This document shows positions 51,916 to 58,849 of a stretch of 64,000 nt of DNA, piece by piece. Location of the stretch: assembly GCA_964605235.1 (NCBI GenBank), contig CAZSBB010000025.1, positions 1 to 64,000 on the forward strand, given 5' to 3'. This stretch comes from CAZSBB01 sp964605235 (GTDB lineage Bacteria > Planctomycetota > Phycisphaerae > Phycisphaerales > Phycisphaeraceae). The notes under the pieces are model-generated. The model had not been told where the DNA came from. It did not search any database and saw only the letters and a list, made by a program, of their open reading frames with translations. Within the stretch, counting starts at the first letter, position 1; the number at the start of each line of letters is the position of its first letter. The translations under genes and the position numbers were made by a program.

Positions 51916-54357
51916 TCAGGTCAGCGGCGCGCCGTCGAGGTTCACTTCAAACAAGCCAAAGCCACGTGCGGTGCGCAGGCGTTCGAGCAGCGGGGAGTTC
52001 CGCTGCCCCGGCCCGGCGTTGTTGTTATTGCCGGGGGTGCTTCCGGGGGCGGGGGTGCTTCCGGGGGCGGAGGCGCTTCCGGGGGTGTTGTTGGTCAACC
52101 GTGGCGTGTCATCCTGGGGCGGCGTCGGCGGCTGCTGGCGATTGTTGTTGTTCTGCGGCCGGGGCGGCTGCTGGTTCTGCTGCGGCGGGAGATTGACGTC
52201 ATTGCGCGCCAGTTGCGGGCCATGTGCGCGGCTGCCGCGCACGATCACCCGCGCGTCCATCGCGCCGGCGAGGGTGACGTCGTCATTGCGGCCGCCGGTG
52301 TTGACCATCACGGTTTCGATGCCGTCGAGCCGCATGATCGTGCCGTTGAAGGTGACGGCGTTGTCGCCGATGACCACCTGGTCCGCAGCCCGGCCGGCGT
52401 TGATGGTCAGCACATCGCCACGCCCAGCGCCGCCATTGATCAGCACGCCCCCGGGCAGGTCCAGATCACCCTGGCGCAGGTCCAGCGTCACGCGATCCGC
52501 GCGGTTGTCCACACCTTCAATCAGCAGGCGTTCCACACCCTCGGCAGCGCGGCTCTGGATGAGCTTGCGCCCATCGCGCACTTCCAGATTGCCATCCTTC
52601 ACCGCCACCGTGATGTTGCCCGGCCGGCGCCCCTCGGGCAGCTTGACCACCATCACCGAGTCATCCAGGAAAATGTTGTCCTGCAGCCCGGTGACCTCGG
52701 AGTTGCGCATGATGACCTGGCTGAGCGTGGTGTGCTCGAGGATGCCCAGCATCTTGCCGGTGTAGGTGTTCTGATACCAGAAGCGATCGCCGGCGCGGAT
52801 GCGCGAGAACTGATCGCTCAGCACGGTGAACAGCAGCTCCCCGACGCTCGAGCCGGGCAGATGATCCTCCGCCAGCGCGCCGACCCATACGTCGATGTCA
52901 TCGACGGAGCCATAGGCAGCTTCGAGGCGCGCCTGCACCTCGGGATCGGAGCTGATGTCAGCAAAGCTGGTGACGGGATCCAAGCCCAGGTCGACGCGCG
53001 CCTGGTTGTAGTCAGGCAAGCCATGATCGCGCCCGCGCTGGATGTTCAGCGCTGCGAGGTCGAAGCCGCCGGCGCCCGGAGGGCCGAAGAGGAAATTGCG
53101 CACATCGTCGATGATCTGATTGTCGAGTTCCTGGGCGAGGGTGGTCGCCAGGCCGCGCAGCAGGGAATCCACGCCGTGCTCGGAAACTTCCGCAGGATTG
53201 AAGAAGGCGTCGCGCAGCGCCAGGTTGCCCTCGGCACTGGGGTTGCCGTCGGCATCGAGGCGCACCAGTTCGCTCGAGAGCAGGCTGTGGCCCAGCCGGT
53301 ACGCAGCCGTGGAGAAGATGTTGCTGATCTGCGGATTCACCGTCGGGTCATAGCCCTGGTACGGCTCCACCGCGCCGGGCCCGAGCAGCGCCGGGAGAAA
53401 CTCGTTGTACGTGATCGCCTGCAACTCAGCGACGACCACCGCGCGGGCGCGCTCGTAGATTTCCTGATCGGTGAGGCTCGGATCATCCTGGGCGATTTTT
53501 TCCGCCCACCAGTTGTGCTCGCGCACCCAGATGGTGTGCATGGAGGTCAGGGCGACGTTTTCGTTGGCGCGAATATCGCCGGCGAGGAAAAAGCCGGTGG
53601 CGTCGTCGATGGGCAGCAGATCGCCCGCGCTGGTGCGCAACTGGCCAGCGGTGAAAGTGCGCAGCGCCGCGGCGGTGTCGGCATCGGAACCATAAATCTG
53701 CGACCCATCGAGGAACGCGGTGATCTGATTGAGCTGCTGGCGCGGATTGTCCACGCTGTCGCCGGAGCTGGGGTCGTAGACCGAGCGGGTCAAGCTGATG
53801 GTCTGCGTGCCGGTGGCGAAGGGATCGAAGTACGGATCGCCGGTGGGCACGTCGATGGCGGCCGGCTCGGCGGGATCGGCGCCGGTGGTGAGGTCCAGAT
53901 CGTGATCGAGGAACTGGCCCCACAGCCAGAGGTAGTTCGTGAGATAGCGATCGTTGGGGGTGGATTCAGTCTGGTCGGCGACGATATTGCTGACTTCGCG
54001 GGCGCTGGGCCGATCTTCTCCCGCGAGGGTCGAGATGCCGTCGCCGTACTCCACGCTGGTCAGGCGCAGCAGTTGTTCGTCGGTGGAACCCCATTCGGTG
54101 TACGTCTCATTGTTGCCCGAGCCGTCGGCGTTGGCGTAAACCGTCTGGTCGAGCTTGGCGAGTTCATGGATGATGACGGTGACCGCCTGATCGCTCAGCC
54201 CATCGCTGACCGGCGCGGGCAGGACCATCGAAAACAACTGGCGCGGCTCCAGCGGCTCAAAACCCGGAACCTGGGCGCGGGCGATCAACTTTCGCTGCTG
54301 AGCTTGACGGGACTGTTGGCGCAAGGCGCGGCGGCGGGTTTCACGGCTCTTTCGCAT
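51916..54357 (-). CDS. Animal-type haem peroxidase with an N-terminal LEPR motif
   Basis: The 813-residue exported protein starts with a basic, Arg-rich segment and FEPLEPRQLFS, the LEPR-x-LL-type motif that marks many large planctomycete surface or secreted proteins. The peroxidase domain follows: LWGQFLDHDLDL with distal His152, ANENVALTSMHTIWVREHNW, and AAYRLGHSLLSS with proximal His357. Both haem residues are intact. A beta-rich region (residues 600-700) with repeated VxVxDGNLEVRDGRK-like strands and a Pro/Asn/Gln-rich tail complete it. The substrate may be halide or organic. The start at 54357 places the LEPR motif near the N-terminus; a longer frame adds 69 residues. Confidence 0.9.
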   Translation of the reverse strand: MRKSRETRRRALRQQSRQAQQRKLIARAQVPGFEPLEPRQLFSMVLPAPVSDGLSDQAVTVIIHELAKLDQTVYANADGSGNNETYTEWGSTDEQLLRLTSVEYGDGISTLAGEDRPSAREVSNIVADQTESTPNDRYLTNYLWLWGQFLDHDLDLTTGADPAEPAAIDVPTGDPYFDPFATGTQTISLTRSVYDPSSGDSVDNPRQQLNQITAFLDGSQIYGSDADTAAALRTFTAGQLRTSAGDLLPIDDATGFFLAGDIRANENVALTSMHTIWVREHNWWAEKIAQDDPSLTDQEIYERARAVVVAELQAITYNEFLPALLGPGAVEPYQGYDPTVNPQISNIFSTAAYRLGHSLLSSELVRLDADGNPSAEGNLALRDAFFNPAEVSEHGVDSLLRGLATTLAQELDNQIIDDVRNFLFGPPGAGGFDLAALNIQRGRDHGLPDYNQARVDLGLDPVTSFADISSDPEVQARLEAAYGSVDDIDVWVGALAEDHLPGSSVGELLFTVLSDQFSRIRAGDRFWYQNTYTGKMLGILEHTTLSQVIMRNSEVTGLQDNIFLDDSVMVVKLPEGRRPGNITVAVKDGNLEVRDGRKLIQSRAAEGVERLLIEGVDNRADRVTLDLRQGDLDLPGGVLINGGAGRGDVLTINAGRAADQVVIGDNAVTFNGTIMRLDGIETVMVNTGGRNDDVTLAGAMDARVIVRGSRAHGPQLARNDVNLPPQQNQQPPRPQNNNNRQQPPTPPQDDTPRLTNNTPGSASAPGSTPAPGSTPGNNNNAGPGQRNSPLLERLRTARGFGLFEVNLDGAPLT

Positions 54358-54663
54358 GAGAGACACTCCGGGAAAAAGGGGGGATGCAGGCGCTTCCGCT
54401 GAGGGTTTGTTCTGGGCCGCCGGGCGGAAACCGTCGACCCGCACCACGAGGAGGGAGAGCATGGCTGCTCCTGCACCATTGAACGACCCGCCCCCGGCCG
54501 GAAAATGAAAGCTGCATGAGAGGCGAAGATTTTTGGCCCCGTCAACGAAATGAGCACCAGCCAAACGCTGGCGTGGACGGAATTAAGCGCACGGATGATG
54601 CAGGACTTGGGGAGAACCTGAAGTTGTTGGAGCAAGCCCCAACCGCCGAATTAGCGGACGACG
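54358..54663. other. Intergenic region between the RES and peroxidase genes
   Basis: This is the 5' region of the peroxidase gene. I see no repeat, terminator or convincing promoter motif in it. Confidence 0.4.
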
Positions 54664-55137
54664 TTACGCCCCGGTAGTGAGCAGACGCGGGTCGATCGGC
54701 ATATCGATGGCTGTGCCAAGCGCAATTTCTGTAAATCGTGGATGTTCAGGATTCAACAGATAATTCGGCTCGATCGGCAATATGACGCTCGGCACCCGCA
54801 AAACCGCAGATCGTCCCTGATGCACCCAATCATCACCCAGTTGCTGAATGGCGGGAGGTATGGGGGACACCTGCCAATCGGCAGGCAAATGAGGTGGATC
54901 GATTGCTTCCAACAACTCTTCCGGAAAGCTCAGCGGCACAGCGCTGTAAGCCACCAGCAGGTCTGACGATTTGAGATGCACCAGCAGTTCAAGCAACGCC
55001 AGCGCCAAGCTGCTGGAGGTGTAGACGAGACTGACCCCAGGACTGTTCCAGCGGCCCCCGGCTAGCCGCGCCCCCGTCCCGTCAAATGCGGCGGTCATAT
55101 ACTTGCGCTTCACCACTCGCCAGGCATGAATGGTCAC
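54664..55137 (-). CDS. RES-domain toxin
   Basis: The 157-residue protein is a RES domain throughout: AWRVVKRKYMTAAFDGTGAR, LAGGRWNSPGVSLVYTSSSL (R, G-R-W and Y as active-site elements), LALLELLVHL with the conserved Glu, and GRSAVLRVPSVILPIEPNYL with Ser and Asn. RES toxins cleave or phosphorolyse NAD+. Its start overlaps the antitoxin stop as ATGA, the usual tight coupling of xre-res pairs. All core residues appear intact, so it is likely active. Confidence 0.9.
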   Translation of the reverse strand: MTIHAWRVVKRKYMTAAFDGTGARLAGGRWNSPGVSLVYTSSSLALALLELLVHLKSSDLLVAYSAVPLSFPEELLEAIDPPHLPADWQVSPIPPAIQQLGDDWVHQGRSAVLRVPSVILPIEPNYLLNPEHPRFTEIALGTAIDMPIDPRLLTTGA

Positions 55138-55613
55138 AGCGCGACACCGTGTTCCAGACGCTGAATCACCCGCTCGACCTCACGTGCGCCAACTTCCGTG
55201 GTGGCATAGTCCAGCGGTTTGGCGCCGCCCAGCGCCGGTTGCTCGGTATTGAGCCAGTCCCAGGCCGCTTCCTGATCATCTTCGAAAAGTTCAACCGCCA
55301 ACTCCGTCACGCGCGCCAGGCGCAACAGCCGATCTGATTCCGTGGCACTGAATCGGCCGGCTTTACGCCTTCGATCCAGCGTAGCGGCGGAAATGTCCAG
55401 CACATGGGCCAGCCGATGTGAAGTCCACCCAGTGCACTTCTCCAGGCGCGAAAACATTTCGAAAGGCAATCCCGCATGGACCATGCTCACCAACTCCGGC
55501 AGCGTTGGCGCTACGCCCAGTGATTTCGTCCCCGCCAAGTCCGGCGAAAACCCGCGCAGACGGCGTTTTTCCATGGCCGCGAGTTTGTACTTGACCTTTG
55601 GTTTAGTTGGCAT
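55134..55613 (-). CDS. Xre/MbcA/ParS-type antitoxin (DUF2384)
   Basis: The 159-residue protein has an N-terminal helix-turn-helix region (GLPFEMFSRLEKCTGWTSHR, LAHVLDISAATLDRRRKAGR) and a C-terminal toxin-binding domain, AAWDWLNTEQPALGGAKPLD, the signature of MbcA/ParS/Xre antitoxins (usually WL.x..NxALGGxxPxxL). It precedes the RES toxin and overlaps it by 4 bp. I start at 55613, where the ATG follows the family's N-terminal extension; a longer frame adds 21 residues. It likely represses the operon. Confidence 0.9.
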   Translation of the reverse strand: MPTKPKVKYKLAAMEKRRLRGFSPDLAGTKSLGVAPTLPELVSMVHAGLPFEMFSRLEKCTGWTSHRLAHVLDISAATLDRRRKAGRFSATESDRLLRLARVTELAVELFEDDQEAAWDWLNTEQPALGGAKPLDYATTEVGAREVERVIQRLEHGVAL

Positions 55614-55801
55614 GAAGCCCGCCTCATGGAAGTAAAAGAGCTTTCCAACAAGGCAAGTATACGCTCGCTCGATCATCCGATGCCATCTTTAATTCTTGTT
55701 GCCAGTCGTCGCGATTTGCCATCGACGCAGCACCACCGATAATGCCCGCCATTTGGCGGCCGGCGCGCCGTCGCAACATCCGCACTGAGGAGGGTTTGAT
55801 C

Positions 55802-56914
55802 GTGGCCAAGCAATCGAAAACCGCTGAACCGCTGCGTTACGCCGTCGTGGGTCTGGGCCGCGCAGGCTGGGGCATTCACGTCGTGGGGCTGCGCGACCGC
55901 ACCGACGCCAAAATCGTGGCGGTTGTCGACCCGCTGGCGGAACGTCGCCAGCAGGCGAAAGAGGAACTGGGCGCGCGGGGCTACACCACGTTGCCGGAAC
56001 TGCTGGCGGACTGTGCCGATGTGGACGTGGTGGTGATCGCCACCCCCTCGGTGGACCATGGCCCGGACACCATCGCCGCGCTCAAGGCGGGCAAGCATGT
56101 GGTGGTCGAAAAGCCGATGTCGATGAATGTGGCGGAAGCCAGGGGCATGATCGCCGCCGCGAAGAAAGCCGGCCGGCAGCTCTTCGTGCATCAGAACTAT
56201 CGCTTCTTCCGCAACTACACCTTTCTGGAAGATGTGGTCAAGTCCAAAGTGCTTGGCCCGCTGCACCTGATCCGCTGCTGCGGCAACGGCTTCGCCCGGC
56301 GCAACGACTGGCAGACCCTCGCCCGCAACGGCGGCGGCGTGCTCAACAACACCTGCCCGCACTTCATCGACCAGATCGTCCAACTGGTCGGCGCGCCCAT
56401 CACCCAGGTCATGGGCGATCTTCAGCAGATCGCCTCGGCCGGCGACGTGGAAGATCATGTCAAAGCCCTCATGCGCGCCGCCAACGGCTGCTGCGTGGAC
56501 CTCGAATTCTCCACCGCCATCAACAACGCCGCCGACGTGCCGCAGTGGGTCATCGCGGGCAAATACGGCACACTGACCGTCTGGCGCGATCGCGCAGTGC
56601 TGCGCACCTACGACCCGCGCCAGGTCAAGAAGCTCAAGGTCGTCGACGGCGCCGCCGCGGCCCGCAAATATGGCAACGACGACAAGCTGCCCTGGGAAGA
56701 AAAGACCTTCACCGAAGTCAAAGGCACCGACCACGGCAACTTCTACGACAACGTCTTTGCCGTGCTGCGCAACAAGAAGAAGATGCGCGTCACCCCCGAC
56801 TCCGTGCTGGAAGTGATGCGCGTCATCGGCATGATCCGCAAGGGCACCGCCTTCACCGGCGAAGTCGCCAAACCCAAGGCCAAGCCCGCCAAGAAGGCTG
56901 CCAAGCGCAAGTAA
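55802..56914 (+). CDS. Gfo/Idh/MocA family oxidoreductase
   Basis: The 370-residue protein has the NAD(P)-binding motif YAVVGLGRAGWGIHVVG (residues 14-30) and the EKP motif AGKHVVVEKPMSMNVAEARG with the catalytic Lys. A C-terminal alpha/beta domain contains GGGVLNNTCPHFIDQIVQL, and the tail is basic (AKPKAKPAKKAAKRK). Such enzymes oxidise sugars, inositols or amino sugars. GAGGAGGG lies 7 bases upstream of the GTG at 55802, which is preferred to an ATG 60 bp earlier. A clear terminator follows, so it is a single-gene unit. The Lys-rich tail is unusual and may bind nucleic acid or be a species-specific extension. Confidence 0.9.
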   Translation: MAKQSKTAEPLRYAVVGLGRAGWGIHVVGLRDRTDAKIVAVVDPLAERRQQAKEELGARGYTTLPELLADCADVDVVVIATPSVDHGPDTIAALKAGKHVVVEKPMSMNVAEARGMIAAAKKAGRQLFVHQNYRFFRNYTFLEDVVKSKVLGPLHLIRCCGNGFARRNDWQTLARNGGGVLNNTCPHFIDQIVQLVGAPITQVMGDLQQIASAGDVEDHVKALMRAANGCCVDLEFSTAINNAADVPQWVIAGKYGTLTVWRDRAVLRTYDPRQVKKLKVVDGAAAARKYGNDDKLPWEEKTFTEVKGTDHGNFYDNVFAVLRNKKKMRVTPDSVLEVMRVIGMIRKGTAFTGEVAKPKAKPAKKAAKRK

Positions 56915-56953
56915 GTCAGCCGCCGACAACCTGAACCACCCACGAGGGAACCT

Positions 56954-56984
56954 CACACCGTCTCACCAGACGGTGTGTTTTTTT
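56954..56984 (+). terminator. Rho-independent terminator of the Gfo/Idh/MocA gene
   Basis: CACACCGTCT and AGACGGTGTG make a perfect 10-bp stem with a 4-base loop followed by seven T residues. Confidence 0.92.
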
Positions 56985-57010
56985 GCGCGCCTCGCTCGAC
57001 AACATTTCTT

Positions 57011-57077
57011 GTAGGTCCGGGCTCGCCCGGACTTGATGGACGCTGCGGCATGCGTGTCCGGGCCAGCCCGGACCTAC
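57011..57077. repeat. GTAGGTCCGGGC palindromic repeat (copy 3)
   Basis: GTAGGTCCGGGCTCGCCCGG and TCCGGGCCAGCCCGGACCTAC ends pair over about 25 bases, between the Gfo/Idh/MocA terminator and thiS. Confidence 0.82.
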
Positions 57078-57158
57078 AAAAACAAGCAGCGCCAGAACGC
57101 CCAGACGAAATCCGCCGCATGACGCTGCCCCGCCCCGCCGGTACAATGCGCCGTTCCC

Positions 57159-57359
57159 ATGCAACTCACCGTCAACGGCGAAATTCGGCAATTCGACGCG
57201 CTCACCAGCGTGCGGCAACTCGTCATCGCCCTGGGCCTGGACAAGGCGGCCGTGGCGGTGGAAGTCAATCGCCAACTGGTCCCGCGCAAACAACATGAAA
57301 CCACCCCGCTGCACGACGGCGATCAGGTGGAAGTCGTCACCCTCGTCGGCGGCGGCTGA
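57159..57359 (+). CDS. thiS: Sulfur carrier protein ThiS
   Basis: The 66-residue ubiquitin-fold protein starts MQLTVNGEIRQFDALTSVRQ and ends EVVTLVGGG, with the C-terminal Gly-Gly that is adenylated and thiocarboxylated. It donates sulfur for the thiazole ring. It lies 65 bp upstream of thiG in one apparent operon. I see no TPP riboswitch in the 80 bp between the palindromic repeat and the start. Confidence 0.92.
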   Translation: MQLTVNGEIRQFDALTSVRQLVIALGLDKAAVAVEVNRQLVPRKQHETTPLHDGDQVEVVTLVGGG

Positions 57360-57424
57360 CCCCCGGCCCCCCGGATGTTTTCACCCATGGACCTGGGTTC
57401 CAGGGAAAGCAAGGATCACCTCCC

Positions 57425-58267
57425 ATGAGCAACCCCACCCCCGCACTCGACACCCCGCTGCACGTCGGCGGCCAAACGCTCGCCAGTCGGCTCATCGTCG
57501 GCACCGGCAAATACCGCGACTTCCCCACCATGCAGCAGGCGCTCGACGCCAGCGGCGCGCAGGTGGTCACCGTCGCCGTGCGCCGCGAGCGCCTGTACAA
57601 CGAGCAGGGCCAGTCGCTGCTCGATTTCATCGACCTGTCGCGTTACACCATCCTGCCCAACACCGCCGGCTGCTTCAGCGCCGAGGACGCGGTGCGTGTG
57701 GCGCGCCTCGGCCGGGAAATCCTCGAACAGCTCGATAACCCCGGCCAGCATTGGGTCAAACTCGAAGTGCTGGCGGATAAGAAAACCCTGCTGCCCGATC
57801 CCGTCGGCACGCTCGCCGCCACAGCCGAGCTGGTCAAGGATGGCTTCAAGGTGCTCTGCTACACCAGCGACGATCCGATCATGGCGCTCAAGATCAAACA
57901 GGCCGGCGCCAGCAGCGTGATGCCCGCCGGCTCGCCCATCGGCTCCGGCCAGGGTGTGCTCAATCCCAACAACATCCGCATCATTCTTGAACTGCTCAAG
58001 GAAGGCGATGCCGCGTATCCCGTCATCGTCGACGCCGGCGTAGGGGAAGCCGCCGACGTGGTGCACGCCATGCAACTGGGCGCCGACGGCGTGCTGCTGA
58101 ACACCGGCATCGCCCACGCCAAGGATGCCGTCAAAATGGCGCACGCCATGCGCTGCGCCTGTCTGGCGGGTCGCTACAGCTACCTGTCGGGCCGCATCCC
58201 CAAGAAGCTCTACGCCACCGCCTCCAGCCCGTGGGACGGCGTGATCAGCTACATCCCCGGGGAATGA
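57425..58267 (+). CDS. thiG: Thiazole synthase ThiG
   Basis: Forms the thiazole ring of thiamine from deoxyxylulose 5-phosphate, dehydroglycine and ThiS thiocarboxylate. The 280-residue TIM-barrel protein has SRLIVGTGKYRDFPTMQQAL, VKLEVLADKKTLLPDPVGTL with the Schiff-base Lys, and GSPIGSGQGVLNPNNIRI and DAGVGEAADVVHAMQLGADG for phosphate binding. Start has AAAGCAAGGATC upstream. thiF, thiH/thiO and thiC are not in the window. Confidence 0.95.
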   Translation: MSNPTPALDTPLHVGGQTLASRLIVGTGKYRDFPTMQQALDASGAQVVTVAVRRERLYNEQGQSLLDFIDLSRYTILPNTAGCFSAEDAVRVARLGREILEQLDNPGQHWVKLEVLADKKTLLPDPVGTLAATAELVKDGFKVLCYTSDDPIMALKIKQAGASSVMPAGSPIGSGQGVLNPNNIRIILELLKEGDAAYPVIVDAGVGEAADVVHAMQLGADGVLLNTGIAHAKDAVKMAHAMRCACLAGRYSYLSGRIPKKLYATASSPWDGVISYIPGE

Positions 58268-58298
58268 GTTGCGTTCGGTCGCCGTGTGATCTGCGCAT

Positions 58299-58743
58299 GA
58301 ACGAGCCGGAAGCGTCAGCGACGGGCTATGCGCCTGACATCCAATGGAATGGTGGTTGGCCGCACACCTCCCGGCGTTCATACGCCCTTCCCCTCGCTCA
58401 CGCTTCGGGCTCGTAGTCCCGTACTGGCGCCGATGCCCTTGCTGAACGAGCCGGAAGCGTCAGCGACGGGCTACGCGCCCGACGACCCTTNNNNNNNNNN
58501 NNNNNNNNNNNNNNNNNNNNNNNNNNNNNNNNNNNNNNNNNNNNNNNNNNNNNNNNNNNNNNNNNNNNNNNNNNNNNNNNNNNNNNNNNNACGAGCCGGA
58601 AGCGTCAGCGACGGGCTACGCGCCCGACGACCCTTGCATCCACGTGCTGCCGCGCCACTCCCGGCATTCGCTGGCCCACGGTGCATTCACCAACGTCATG
58701 ACCTCCGCCGACGCTGCCCCGTCGCTCACGCTTCCGGCTCGTT
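58299..58743. repeat. Cluster of GAGCCGGAAGCGTCAGCGACGGG repeats
   Basis: Direct copies lie at 58302, 58447 and 58593. Inverted copies (CGCTCACGCTTCxGGCTCGT) lie near 58394 and 58724. The assembly gap 58491-58590 sits between two copies with identical extensions (GCTACGCGCCCGACGACCCTT), suggesting a collapsed tandem array. The interval 58268-58849 has no gene. Confidence 0.85.
58491..58590. other. Assembly gap (100 N)
   Basis: One hundred consecutive N, the conventional size for a scaffold gap of unknown length, flanked on both sides by the same repeat. Confidence 0.99.
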
Positions 58744-58849
58744 GTCGCAGGAATGCCAACCAGTCGCCGTCTGCGGGAATAATCCTTCCCCCCCGCGGGT
58801 TGATCTGGCATCATCACGGTCAATGCAGCCAAGTGGGAAGGGTGCGGTC

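Noticed and set aside
57078..57158. TPP riboswitch upstream of thiS
   Set aside because: The 80 bp available show no CUGAGA-type or thi-box core and are too short.
58328..58849. Coding region running through the N gap into the flavoprotein gene
   Set aside because: The frame upstream of 58850 consists of repeat sequence and N; the domain and a ribosome-binding site start at 58850.
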